From: Pseudooceanicola nanhaiensis
GTDB lineage: Bacteria > Pseudomonadota > Alphaproteobacteria > Rhodobacterales > Rhodobacteraceae
Assembly: GCF_020171315.1 (NCBI RefSeq)
Contig: NZ_JAIUZP010000020.1
Location: 1 to 44,279 of the forward strand
Direction: 5' to 3'
DNA: 44,279 nucleotides
The notes under the pieces: model-generated
Seen by the model: only the letters and a program-made list of their open reading frames with translations
Told to the model about the DNA's origin: nothing
Database searches by the model: none
Made by a program: the position numbers and the translations under genes
Part shown: one piece after another, positions 16,570 through 26,818 of the stretch
Layout of the letters: every line of letters begins with the position of its first letter
Numbering within the stretch: position 1 is the stretch's first letter

Positions 16570-17487
16570 TCACTGCACCCGCAGGCGCGGGTCGAGCAGA
16601 CCGTTCAGCAGGTCAGCCATGTAGTTGAGGGCGAGGTAGATCACCGAGATGATCAGGACGAGCGCCTGCATCACCTCGAGGTCGGTCCGCTGGATGCTCT
16701 GCCAACCCAGACGGCCGATGCCGTTCATGGAGAAGACGGATTCGACGATGATCGACCCCGAGAGCATGAAGCCCAGCTGAACCGCAGTCAGCGACACAAC
16801 GGGGATCAGCGCATTGCGCAGCGCGTGTTTCATCACCACCCGGCTGCGGGGCAGGCCCATGGCGCGGGCGGTGCGGATGTAGTCGCTGTCCAGCACCTCG
16901 ATCATGCCGGCCCGGGTCAGGCGCATGATCGCGGGCGTCGCGAAATAACCCAGTGCGATGGCGGGCATGATGTAATGCAGGAAGGTCTTGTCCCCCGAGA
17001 TCGGCAGCCAGCGGAGCCCGACGCCGAGGACGAGGATCAGTACCAGTGCGAAGAAGAAGTTCGGCAGCGCCTGTCCCACCACCGCGATTGAGAGCGCCAG
17101 CCGGTCGACGATCGTGTTGCGCTTGGCCGCGGCCACGACACCAAGCGGGATGGCAACGATCAGCGCGAAGAGCACCGACAGCCCCGCCAGCTTGGCGGTG
17201 ACCGGCAGGCGCTCCATCACCACCTCTAGCACCGGGCGTTGCAGGATGTTCGAGAAGCCGAGGTCCCCCTTCAGCACATCACCCAGCCAGGTGGCATATT
17301 GCGCGGGCAGGGGGCGATCGAAGCCATAGGCGGCGCGCACCGCCTCCACTTCCTCCGACGTGGCCTCGGGCCCGGCAAGCGCGATGGCCGGATCGCCCGC
17401 CAGCCGCACCAGCGAGAAGGTGATGATCGAGACGCTGACCAGAACGAGCAGGGTGAGGCCGAGACGTTTCAGCGCAAAAGCTAACAC
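16570..17487 (-). CDS. ABC transporter permease (DppB type)
   Basis: 305-residue inner-membrane permease and first gene of the operon. Its N-terminus MLAFALKRLGLTLLVLVSVSIITFSLVRLAGDP is the usual DppB opening. The EAA loop is YIRTARAMGLPRSRVVMKHALRNALIPVV. The start is GTG 17487, with GGGA about eight bases upstream. It is divergent from the second amidohydrolase across a 189-bp gap, so both units may be regulated together, most likely by the IclR protein at 20335. Confidence 0.93.
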   Translation of the reverse strand: MLAFALKRLGLTLLVLVSVSIITFSLVRLAGDPAIALAGPEATSEEVEAVRAAYGFDRPLPAQYATWLGDVLKGDLGFSNILQRPVLEVVMERLPVTAKLAGLSVLFALIVAIPLGVVAAAKRNTIVDRLALSIAVVGQALPNFFFALVLILVLGVGLRWLPISGDKTFLHYIMPAIALGYFATPAIMRLTRAGMIEVLDSDYIRTARAMGLPRSRVVMKHALRNALIPVVSLTAVQLGFMLSGSIIVESVFSMNGIGRLGWQSIQRTDLEVMQALVLIISVIYLALNYMADLLNGLLDPRLRVQ

Positions 17488-17676
17488 TGCATTTTTCCCA
17501 TTGTGAAATTATATCTGAGTTCTTTTTCAGCATCTCTGGATGCAAACCCGCCTGTCAACGCGTTTCGTGAAAAAAATCACCGGATTTCCTCTTGTCTCTG
17601 AAAAATGACCGGGGAATAGTCAGGGTGAGTTTCGGAATTTGCTCCGATAATTTCAGATTGTGAAAAAGGTGCTGGA
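17488..17676. promoter_or_regulatory. Divergent promoter region of ABC operon and amidohydrolase 2
   Basis: An AT-rich 189-bp gap between divergent genes. It holds ATTGTGAAA near both ends (about 17501-17509 and 17657-17665), the inverted repeat TTTCA-gattg-TGAAA (17652-17666), and TGAAAAATGA (17599-17608), which also occurs upstream of the first binding-protein gene. These are plausible IclR-type operator half-sites; exact -35/-10 boxes are not clear. Confidence 0.4.
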
Positions 17677-19110
17677 ATGGCGGATTATGTGATTCGAGGG
17701 GCGGCCATCGTCTCGGTCGACCCGGAGGTCGGGAACCTGTCGCGCGGGGACATCCTCGTGAAGGGGGACCGGATCGCGGCCATCGGCCCCGATCTCGCGG
17801 TCGAGGACGCGGAGGTGATCGAGGCGGACCGCATGATCGCCATTCCCGGGCTGGTGAACGCGCACAACCACCTCTGGCAGACGGTGATCCGCGGCATCGG
17901 CTCGAACTTTGGCGGGGCGGATTACTACAATTACCTGCATGCGGGCGCCGCCCCGCGCTACACGCCCGATGACCTGCTCTGGTCCGAGACGGCGGGCGGC
18001 TATTCGATGATCGACGCGGGCACGACGACCGTCTTCGACTGGTGTCACAACAACCCGACGCCGGAGCACAGCGACGCCGCCATCGACGGGCTCATGGCCT
18101 CTGGCGTGCGGGCGCTCTTCGGTCATGGCACCGTGAAGCCGAAGCCCAAGCCGGGCGAGCCGCACTTCTCGGAAATCCCCCATCCGCGCGAGCATATCGA
18201 GCGGCTGCGCAAGGGGCGGCTGGCCTCGGACGATGCGCTCGTCACGCTGGCCATGTGCGTGCTGGGGCCGGATTATTCCACCATCGACGTCTGCCGGAAG
18301 GACTTCGCCCTCGCGAAGGAACTGGGGCTGATCTCCTCCGCCCATGTCTGGGGCCGGCGCAACCGGCTGAACCCCGGTGGCTACCTCGACCTCGCCAAGG
18401 AGGGCCTGCTGCCCGAGCGGCACAATGTCGTCCATGCCAACTATATCTCGGACGAGGAAATTCGCCTGCTGGTGGAGTCCGGTGGCACGATCACCGCGAC
18501 GCCGCCGGTCGAGCTGCGCGGCCATGGCGTGCCCCCGCTGGTGGGGCGGGTCGCGGCGCAGGGCGGACGGCCCTCGGTGGCCAATGACAGTGAGGTCGGC
18601 GTGGGGGGCGACATGTTCTCGACCCTGCGGATCTCGCTTCAGGCGGATCGCTTCTATCGCAACGTCCAGACCCAGCGAGAGCTGGAAGAGGGCACCAACC
18701 CCGAAGCCGCGGCCTTCGAGGCGGAGAACCTCAAGACCATCGGGACCGGCGGCGGCGTCTACCAGAAAGAGAAGATCACCACCGGCGAGGCGTTGAAATG
18801 GGCGACCCTCAACAACGCCGCCGTCATGGGGATGGAGGACAAGATCGGTTCGCTCACCGTGGGCAAGAAGGCCGATATCGTGCTGCTGCGCCGGGACGAC
18901 TGGAACATGACTCCCGCGCTGAACCCGGAAAACGCCGTGGCGATGTTTGCCCATCCCGGCAACGTCGACACGGTTCTGATCGACGGCGAGATCCGCAAGC
19001 GGGGCGGCAGGCTGGTGGACGCGAGCGGCGCCGCAAAGGCACTGGCCGAAATTCGCGAACGCGGGCCGCGCCTGATGGCCGATGCGGGATACCCCGACAT
19101 TGCCTGGTGA
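17677..19110 (+). CDS. Amidohydrolase-family metal-dependent hydrolase (copy 2)
   Basis: 477-residue paralogue of the enzyme at 10099-11487. The same metal site is readable: His63 and His65 (NAHNH), His223 (SSAHVWG), His253 (VVHANY) and Asp304 (VANDSEV). It also lacks the His-x-x-Glu acid of typical deaminases. Compared with copy 1 it has an insertion of roughly 20 residues around 330-370 (RNVQTQRELEEGTNPEAAAFEAENLKT lies there). It starts an operon with the MFS and IclR genes, divergent from the ABC operon, so it is likely co-regulated with uptake. The substrate is unknown; a nitrogen heterocycle or amide is the family-based guess. Confidence 0.86.
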   Translation: MADYVIRGAAIVSVDPEVGNLSRGDILVKGDRIAAIGPDLAVEDAEVIEADRMIAIPGLVNAHNHLWQTVIRGIGSNFGGADYYNYLHAGAAPRYTPDDLLWSETAGGYSMIDAGTTTVFDWCHNNPTPEHSDAAIDGLMASGVRALFGHGTVKPKPKPGEPHFSEIPHPREHIERLRKGRLASDDALVTLAMCVLGPDYSTIDVCRKDFALAKELGLISSAHVWGRRNRLNPGGYLDLAKEGLLPERHNVVHANYISDEEIRLLVESGGTITATPPVELRGHGVPPLVGRVAAQGGRPSVANDSEVGVGGDMFSTLRISLQADRFYRNVQTQRELEEGTNPEAAAFEAENLKTIGTGGGVYQKEKITTGEALKWATLNNAAVMGMEDKIGSLTVGKKADIVLLRRDDWNMTPALNPENAVAMFAHPGNVDTVLIDGEIRKRGGRLVDASGAAKALAEIRERGPRLMADAGYPDIAW

Positions 19111-20326
19111 TCGCGCGGAGAGCGCAGGCCCGGCGTTCCAGCGCCTCGTCTGGCTGATGGCGGTCACGGCCGGTCTGGTCGTGGCCAACAACTACTACAA
19201 TCAGCCGCTGCTGGCCGAGATCGCCGAGGATTTCTCCACCTCCGAGCGGGCCGCGGCGCTGATCGCCACGCTGACGCAGGTCGGCTATGCGGCGGGGCTG
19301 CTGTTGCTGCTGCCGCTCGGCGACATGATCGAGCGGCGGCGGATCATTTCCGTGCTGCTAGTAGCTTCCAGCGGGATGCTGGTGGCCTTTGCCCTGATGC
19401 CCGCACTGCACCCGCTGATGCTGGTGGGTTTCCTCGTGGGCTTCTCCTCGGTCGTGCCGCAGTTCCTGCCGCCGATCGCCTCGAAGCTTGCGCCCAAGGG
19501 GCAGGCTGGGCGGGCCGTGGGCCTTGTGATGGGTGGGCTTCTGCTCGGCATCATCCTGTCGCGTTTCGTCGGCGGAGTCGTGGGCGGCACGATTGGCTGG
19601 CGGACACTCTACCTCGTCGCGGCGGGGCTGATGCTGGTGCTTCTGGTGCTGCTGCGCCGGGCCTTGCCTGTGATGGAGCCCACGTTCACGGGCAGCTATC
19701 GCGGGCTGCTGTCCAGTCTCGGCGTGCTGTTCCTGCGCCATTCGCGGCTGCGGGTGCTGGCCTGTGTCGCGGCCCTGCAGTTCGGGGCCTTCTCGCTTTT
19801 CTGGACCACGATCATTTTCCACGTCGAGCGCTCCATCGAGGGCGAGGCCACCGTGGTCGTCGGGTTGCTGGCCTTGATCGGGGCGGTTGGCGTGCTGGCC
19901 GCGCCGATGGCGGGGCGGCTGTCGGAACGGCTCAGCTCCGACACGATCCTCGCGGTGAGCGGCGCGCTCATGGTCGCGGCCTTCGTGCTGATGGGGCTGG
20001 GAGGCGGGCCGCTCTACTGGGTCATTCCGGCGGTCGTGCTGCTTGATCTGGGGATGCAGGTTTCGCATGTCACCTCCATGTCGGAGGTTCTGCAACTGGA
20101 GCCGCAGGCGGGCAACCGCATGAACACGATCTACATGGTGATCCGCTTCGCGGGTGCGGCCATGGGGACCTTCGCGGGCAGTCAGGCGTGGCACTTCTTC
20201 GGCTGGACCGGGGTTACCCTGCTGGGCGTCGGTATCACCGCGGCCGCCCTCGTGGTTGCGCGCAGCAATCGGTTTGCCTTGACGGCGGCGACGCCCCATG
20301 ATGGCGGGAGCAGCCGGGAAACCTGA
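19082..20326 (+). CDS. MFS transporter
   Basis: About 414 residues with some twelve membrane helices. The N-terminal NNYYNQPLLAEIAEDFSTS and the loop LGDMIERRRII are typical of a COG2814-like major-facilitator group. The start ATG 19082 overlaps the amidohydrolase end by 29 bp and has no good ribosome site; an in-frame TTG at 19100 is an alternative. It lies between the amidohydrolase and the IclR regulator in one operon, so it may export a product or import an alternative substrate of the pathway. Confidence 0.85.
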   Translation: MRDTPTLPGDRAESAGPAFQRLVWLMAVTAGLVVANNYYNQPLLAEIAEDFSTSERAAALIATLTQVGYAAGLLLLLPLGDMIERRRIISVLLVASSGMLVAFALMPALHPLMLVGFLVGFSSVVPQFLPPIASKLAPKGQAGRAVGLVMGGLLLGIILSRFVGGVVGGTIGWRTLYLVAAGLMLVLLVLLRRALPVMEPTFTGSYRGLLSSLGVLFLRHSRLRVLACVAALQFGAFSLFWTTIIFHVERSIEGEATVVVGLLALIGAVGVLAAPMAGRLSERLSSDTILAVSGALMVAAFVLMGLGGGPLYWVIPAVVLLDLGMQVSHVTSMSEVLQLEPQAGNRMNTIYMVIRFAGAAMGTFAGSQAWHFFGWTGVTLLGVGITAAALVVARSNRFALTAATPHDGGSSRET

Positions 20327-20334
20327 GGACAGGC

Positions 20335-21222
20335 ATGGCACAAGACATTGAAATCGCCTCCGCGCACCGGCTGGAACCCGCGGACATCACCGCTGACCGC
20401 ACCAAGGTCTCGATGGAGGATGCCCATGCGCCTGCCGCCCCCGGCTGGGAGGCCGCGGCCGAGAAGTCCGGCGACCAGACCACGGTGCAGGCGGTGGACC
20501 GGGCCATCAACCTGATCGAGGTGCTGGCCGAGGCCAAGCAGGAACTGCGGCTGCAGGACATCGCGCGGATGACCGGGCTCAAGGTGTCTACCTGTCACCA
20601 CCTGCTCAACACGCTCCTGCGGCGCGGCTATGTCGCCAAGCTGGACAAGCCGCGCGCCTATTTCCTCGGCCCCCGCCTGTCCGAGGTCGCCTCGATGCGC
20701 GGTGCGCGCTTCGACCTCGTGCGCGCGGCGCGGCCCTTCCTCGAAAAGCTGGCGGAAGAGACCGGCGCCACCGTGCGCCTTGCGGCCTTCGAGGATACCG
20801 ATCTGGCTGTGCTGTGCGAGGTGACGGGCAGCTCTGCCCTGCGCCCAGAACGCTCCGAGATCGTGTCCGCCGCCCATGCCACCGCGCTCGGCAAGGCGAT
20901 CCTCGCATGGCTGCCCGAGCCGGAGATCGCGCGCGTCGTGGCGGATCACGGCCTGCCCGGGTTCACCGAACGCACGATCACCTCGCTGGGGGAGCTTGTG
21001 GAAAGCCTGCGCCAGATCCGGCGCCATGGTTTCGCGGTCGAAGACCGGGAGTTTCGGGAGCGGGAAGTCGCAGTGGCCTGCGTGATCCGCGAGAAGGCCG
21101 GTGCGGTCATCGGGTCTGTCGGCGTCGCGCTCTCTGCCACCGATGACGACGCGCCGCAGCTTCAGCGCCTGCAATTGCAGGTGAACAAGGCGGCGCGGGA
21201 AATCTCGTCGGTCTGTCGTTAA
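20335..21222 (+). CDS. IclR-family transcriptional regulator
   Basis: 295 residues. A rather long N-terminal tail (about 50) precedes the winged-helix domain (TVQAVDRAINLIEVLAEAKQELRLQDIARMTGLKVSTCHHLLNTLLRRGYV). The C-terminal effector-binding domain follows (AAHATALGKAILAWLP, GFAVEDREFREREVAVACVIRE). GAGGAC precedes the ATG. It is last in the amidohydrolase-MFS operon and is the obvious candidate regulator of the 8.5-20.3 kb locus. IclR proteins often respond to the pathway's substrate or an aromatic/acid intermediate. Confidence 0.92.
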   Translation: MAQDIEIASAHRLEPADITADRTKVSMEDAHAPAAPGWEAAAEKSGDQTTVQAVDRAINLIEVLAEAKQELRLQDIARMTGLKVSTCHHLLNTLLRRGYVAKLDKPRAYFLGPRLSEVASMRGARFDLVRAARPFLEKLAEETGATVRLAAFEDTDLAVLCEVTGSSALRPERSEIVSAAHATALGKAILAWLPEPEIARVVADHGLPGFTERTITSLGELVESLRQIRRHGFAVEDREFREREVAVACVIREKAGAVIGSVGVALSATDDDAPQLQRLQLQVNKAAREISSVCR

Positions 21223-21375
21223 GCGATCCGCAGAGCGCCGGCGCCTTAGATCAGGCCCAGAATTGCAATGGACCGCATGGCGAGCGGGCCGAAGCTGGCG
21301 ACATCAGGCCCCATTTGATCGACGACTGAGGGCGCAGCGGGCATCACTCGTAAGACATATTATGTTTAACACTCA

Positions 21376-21410
21376 GTGCACACCGCGCCCGATGCGGGCC
21401 CGGTGTGCAC
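21376..21410. terminator. Strong hairpin between iclR-type gene and gli
   Basis: Perfect 10-bp arms GTGCACACCG (21376-21385) and CGGTGTGCAC (21401-21410), extended inside by GCCCG/CGGGC after one mismatch. It lies between convergent genes, eight bases from the gli stop. It lacks a strong U-run, so it may act mainly as an mRNA 3'-end stabiliser. Confidence 0.55.
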
Positions 21411-21417
21411 CGACAGG

Positions 21418-22269
21418 TCAGAACCCGAAGAGCGCCGCGGGCGTGTCGCGGACAGTGCGGATCATCGTCTCTTCGTCCAGCCAGCCCAGAACCGTGTCGG
21501 TCAGGGCCCCGTCATCGGGATAGTCGGCGGCGGTCTTGGCCAGATTGTGCGGCCAGTTAGTGCCCCAGATCAGCCGGTCGGGCGCATGGGCGGCCATGGC
21601 ACGGGTCATGGCGGCGATGTCTGCAAAGTCCGGCCCGCCGGTCAGAGAGCTTTCGTAGCAGCCCGCCAGCTTGTACCAGCAGCGCCCCCCGTCCAGCAGG
21701 CGGCGCACGGCGTCGGCCTGCGCGCTGTCGGGCGTGACACCCTTGAAGAACTTGCCGTGGTGATCGAGGATCCAGCGGCTCTTCAGCCCCGCAAGGCGCT
21801 GCTCGTGCTCCAGAATGTCAGACCCGTCGAATTGCACCGCCAGCACCCAGTCGCGTGCGGCGGCCTTGGCGTCGACCTCCTCCAGTTGCGACAGGCCGAC
21901 GGCGCCGCCGGGCAGGTCCATGATCCGTGCGCCCACGATGCCTGCGGCCGACAGGCGGTCCAGCTCGGCCTCAGAGGTGTCGCGGTCGATCACGGCGACG
22001 CCGCGCGCCCGGTCCCCCAGCTGCGCGAGGCAGGCCAGCAGGCAGGAATTGTCACCCTGCTGCGCGTTGCCTTGGGTGACAACGACGCGGGAAATGCCGA
22101 TCCACTCGGCCATCTGCAGGTACATGTCCGGCGTCGGCAGCGGATCGGGCGGGTTGCCGGGGCCGCCGGGCAAGGCCGGGAAGCCGGGCAGATACATGTG
22201 GCACTGCGTGTCGATGGCGCCTTCGGGCAGGCGGATGGCGGGCGGGGTGCCGGTCAGCTTGCGGTCCAT
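21418..22269 (-). CDS. gli: D-galactarolactone isomerase
   Basis: 283-residue amidohydrolase-superfamily enzyme (amidohydro_2 type). It opens with LTGTPPAIRLPEGAIDTQCHMYLPGFPA and contains VVVTQGNAQQGDN and WILDHHGK. Near the C-terminus is RLIWGTNWPHN. These features and the neighbours match the Agrobacterium galactarolactone isomerase, which interconverts the 1,5- and 1,4-lactones of D-galactarate. In uronate oxidation it follows uronate dehydrogenase and precedes Gci. It starts two bases after the gci stop, so it is the last gene of the kdgD-gci-gli operon. Confidence 0.88.
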   Translation of the reverse strand: MDRKLTGTPPAIRLPEGAIDTQCHMYLPGFPALPGGPGNPPDPLPTPDMYLQMAEWIGISRVVVTQGNAQQGDNSCLLACLAQLGDRARGVAVIDRDTSEAELDRLSAAGIVGARIMDLPGGAVGLSQLEEVDAKAAARDWVLAVQFDGSDILEHEQRLAGLKSRWILDHHGKFFKGVTPDSAQADAVRRLLDGGRCWYKLAGCYESSLTGGPDFADIAAMTRAMAAHAPDRLIWGTNWPHNLAKTAADYPDDGALTDTVLGWLDEETMIRTVRDTPAALFGF

Positions 22270-22271
22270 GC

Positions 22272-24383
<2,112 letters not shown>

Positions 24384-24386
24384 ATT

Positions 24387-25118
24387 TCAGGAATTCCGCA
24401 GCAAGTCCCTGTAACGCTGCTGGCTGCCCTTCAGGTGATCCCGCATCGCGTCGCGCGCCGCGTCGGCATCGCCTGCTGCAATAGCATCAGCAATCGCGCG
24501 GTGTTCGGTCGAGATCATGTTGATATAGGCATCGGGGCTGCGCGGCCCGTTCGCGGTCTGCAGGGCCGAGCGCGGGATCACCGATTGCCCCATGACATCG
24601 AGGAATTCCGCGAATCGCGGGTTGTTGGCCGCGACCGCAATCGCGCGGTGCAGGCGGAAGTCGGCCTCGGTCGTGGGTTGGCCCTGTTGGGCAAGGCGGC
24701 GGATCTCGGCCTCGGCCTCGTAGATCTCGTCTTCCTGCGCGGGGGACCGGCGGACCGCGGCAAGGGCCGCCGCCTCCATTTCGACCGCTGTGCGCAGCTC
24801 AAGCACCTCGATTATCGAGGAAATCTTGCCCACATCCACCACGGTGAAAGGCCGCTGCACGCTGGTCGGGGGCTCCAGAACGAAGACCCCTGCCCCCTGG
24901 CGAGGTTCCACCAGCCCATCCGCCCGCAGGGCGGCGACGGCCTCGCGGACAACGGTGCGCGAGACAGAGAAGGCCTCGGTCAGCTGGGCTTCGGACGGCA
25001 GGCGATCCCCGACGGCGAAGTCACCGTTTTCGATACGCTCCCGCAGCTTCGCGGCCACTTCGGATACCAGATTGCGCCTGCCGCGCGCCGAGGGTCGTTT
25101 CTGGGGGCTCTCTGCCAT
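24387..25118 (-). CDS. GntR-family regulator, FCD (FadR) subfamily
   Basis: 243 residues. The winged-helix GntR domain spans about residues 15-80 (GDRLPSEAQLTEAFSVSRTVVREAVAALRADGLVEPRQGAGVFV). The all-helical FCD effector domain follows, with its metal-binding pattern visible in DFRLHRAI and the C-terminal STEHRAIADAI and MRDHLKGS. I choose ATG 25118, which has AAGGA eight bases upstream. It lies between the catabolic and transport units, divergent from dctP, and is the expected repressor released by a uronate or aldarate intermediate. Confidence 0.9.
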   Translation of the reverse strand: MAESPQKRPSARGRRNLVSEVAAKLRERIENGDFAVGDRLPSEAQLTEAFSVSRTVVREAVAALRADGLVEPRQGAGVFVLEPPTSVQRPFTVVDVGKISSIIEVLELRTAVEMEAAALAAVRRSPAQEDEIYEAEAEIRRLAQQGQPTTEADFRLHRAIAVAANNPRFAEFLDVMGQSVIPRSALQTANGPRSPDAYINMISTEHRAIADAIAAGDADAARDAMRDHLKGSQQRYRDLLRNS

Positions 25119-25184
25119 GGGGATCATCCTTCTGTCAGCGAGCATAAGCTCAATCCGGGCCAATTTGTCAAACACACCCCAAAT

Positions 25185-25226
25185 ACATCATATGTGTTGA
25201 CAAGTCATCGTATGATTATCCATACC
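25185..25226 (+). promoter_or_regulatory. dctP promoter with two candidate operators
   Basis: TTGACA (25197-25202) with CATACC 18 bp later. One motif copy, ACATATGATGT on the minus strand (25185-25195), lies just upstream of the -35. Another, TCGTATGATTA (25208-25218), lies in the spacer. The latter and TTGTATGATGA at 24373 share the pattern TNGTATGATNA, close to FadR-type operators. A bound repressor here would block RNA polymerase. Confidence 0.55.
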
Positions 25227-25270
25227 ATGCCCATCGGCGGGCAAACCGCCAGATGTATGGGAGGAAGACC

Positions 25271-26245
25271 ATGACTATCACCCGGATCGCCCTGTGCGGC
25301 GCCATCGCGGCCCTGACGGCCGCTCCTGCCTTTGCCGACACCTGGCGCGGCTGGAACATTCACCCCGAGGATTACCCGAACTCCATCGCGCTTGAGAGCT
25401 TTGCGAAGGAAGTGGCCGAGAAGACCGAGGGCCGGATCGAGCCGCAGGTCTATCACAACGCGGTTCTGGGCGATCAGCCCGACGCCATCGAACAGGTCCG
25501 CAACGGCGGGCTGGACTTCGCGAACTTCAACATGGGCCCCATGGGTCAGATCGTGCCGGCGACCAACGTGCTGTCGCTGCCGTTCATCTTCCGGGACGTG
25601 GACCAGATGCACGTCGTCATGGACGGCGAGATCGGTCAGCGGTTCTCGGACGCGCTGTCCGAGGAAGGCCTCGTGGCGCTGTCCTGGTTCGACAGCGGGT
25701 CGCGGTCCTTCTACAACACCAAGCACGCGATCGAGACGCCCGATGACGTCAAGGGCATGAAGTTCCGCGTCATGAACAACGACCTCTACGTGCAGATGGT
25801 CGACCAGCTGGGCGGCAACGCGACGCCGATGGCCTATGGCGAGGTCTACCAGTCGCTGAAGACCGGCGTGATCGACGGGGCGGAAAACAACTATCCCTCC
25901 TACGACAGCTCGAACCACTACGAAGTGGCCAAGTACTACTCGATCACCAACCACCTGATCATCCCCGAGTGCCTCTGCGTGTCCACCGCGACCTGGGACG
26001 GCCTGTCGGACGCGGACAAGGCCATCGTGAAGGAGGCCGCCGTCCACGCCGCCGAAGAGCAGCGCGAGCTCTGGGCCGACCGCGAGATGAAGAGCCGCGA
26101 GAAGGTCGAAGCCGCCGGTTCGATGGTCAACGAGGTCAAGGACCCGGCCGCGTTCCAGAACGCCATGGCCCCGGTCTACGAAGGCTTCATCAAGGCCAAC
26201 CCGGACCTTGAGAGCCTGATCAAGGACATCCAGTCCAGCAAGTGA
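25271..26245 (+). CDS. dctP: TRAP transporter substrate-binding protein
   Basis: 324 residues with signal peptide (MTITRIALCGAIAALTAAPAFA). It is a DctP-family periplasmic receptor; the conserved carboxylate-binding arginine lies in GMKFRVMNN, and GEVYQSLKTGVIDGAENN is typical. GGAGG lies six bases before ATG 25271, which I prefer over the ATG at 25253. Its genomic setting with udh, gci, gli and kdgD points to galacturonate/glucuronate as ligand. An intergenic hairpin after it may raise its level above that of the membrane subunits. Confidence 0.93.
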   Translation: MTITRIALCGAIAALTAAPAFADTWRGWNIHPEDYPNSIALESFAKEVAEKTEGRIEPQVYHNAVLGDQPDAIEQVRNGGLDFANFNMGPMGQIVPATNVLSLPFIFRDVDQMHVVMDGEIGQRFSDALSEEGLVALSWFDSGSRSFYNTKHAIETPDDVKGMKFRVMNNDLYVQMVDQLGGNATPMAYGEVYQSLKTGVIDGAENNYPSYDSSNHYEVAKYYSITNHLIIPECLCVSTATWDGLSDADKAIVKEAAVHAAEEQRELWADREMKSREKVEAAGSMVNEVKDPAAFQNAMAPVYEGFIKANPDLESLIKDIQSSK

Positions 26246-26255
26246 TCCCATCCAG

Positions 26256-26284
26256 ATGCCCCGGCCAGCCCATGGCCGGGGCAT
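26256..26284 (+). terminator. Intercistronic hairpin between dctP and dctQ
   Basis: Perfect 11-bp stem ATGCCCCGGCC / GGCCGGGGCAT with a seven-base loop, followed by TTCTG. Hairpins at this point of TRAP operons commonly act as partial terminators or mRNA stabilisers, allowing excess binding protein. Confidence 0.7.
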
Positions 26285-26302
26285 TTCTGTTCGGAGACCC
26301 GG

Positions 26303-26818
26303 ATGAATTCTGATATTTCCCCCGCGCCCCGCGACCCCGTGTTCCGGGCGCTCGACCTGACCGCGCGGCTGTGCATCACCGTCGCCGGGGTCCAGCTGGT
26401 CACGCTGATCGCCATGTTCGGCTGGCTGGTCTTCGGACGCTATATCCTGAACGACACGCCCACCTGGGTGGAGCAGGCCGCGCTTTTGCTTGTGGTCTGG
26501 ATCACCTTCCTTGGCGGGGCGGCCGGCGTCTGGAACAAGGCGCATCTCTCGATCGATTTCGTCCGCGAGATGATGCCGCCCGCCGTTCGCATCCCCCTGC
26601 GCTGGCTGGCCGTGATCGGGGTTCTGATCTTTGCCGCCTACCTCGCCTGGTACGGCGTCGAGCTGGCCGAGAAGACCTGGCGCCGCCGTATCCCGATGCT
26701 GAACATCGCAGAGGGCTGGCGCGCGGTGCCGATGGCGATCTGCGGCGCGCTCAGCTTCCTCTATTCCCTCTACCACCTCGCCATGCTGCTGCGTGGCCAA
26801 GACCCGACGGAGCACTGA
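26303..26818 (+). CDS. dctQ: TRAP transporter small permease subunit
   Basis: 171 residues with four predicted membrane helices. The family residues WVEQAALLLVVWITFLGGAAGVWNKAHLSIDFV are clear. It pairs with DctM in the inner membrane. Its TGA stop directly abuts the dctM ATG. Confidence 0.92.
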   Translation: MNSDISPAPRDPVFRALDLTARLCITVAGVQLVTLIAMFGWLVFGRYILNDTPTWVEQAALLLVVWITFLGGAAGVWNKAHLSIDFVREMMPPAVRIPLRWLAVIGVLIFAAYLAWYGVELAEKTWRRRIPMLNIAEGWRAVPMAICGALSFLYSLYHLAMLLRGQDPTEH

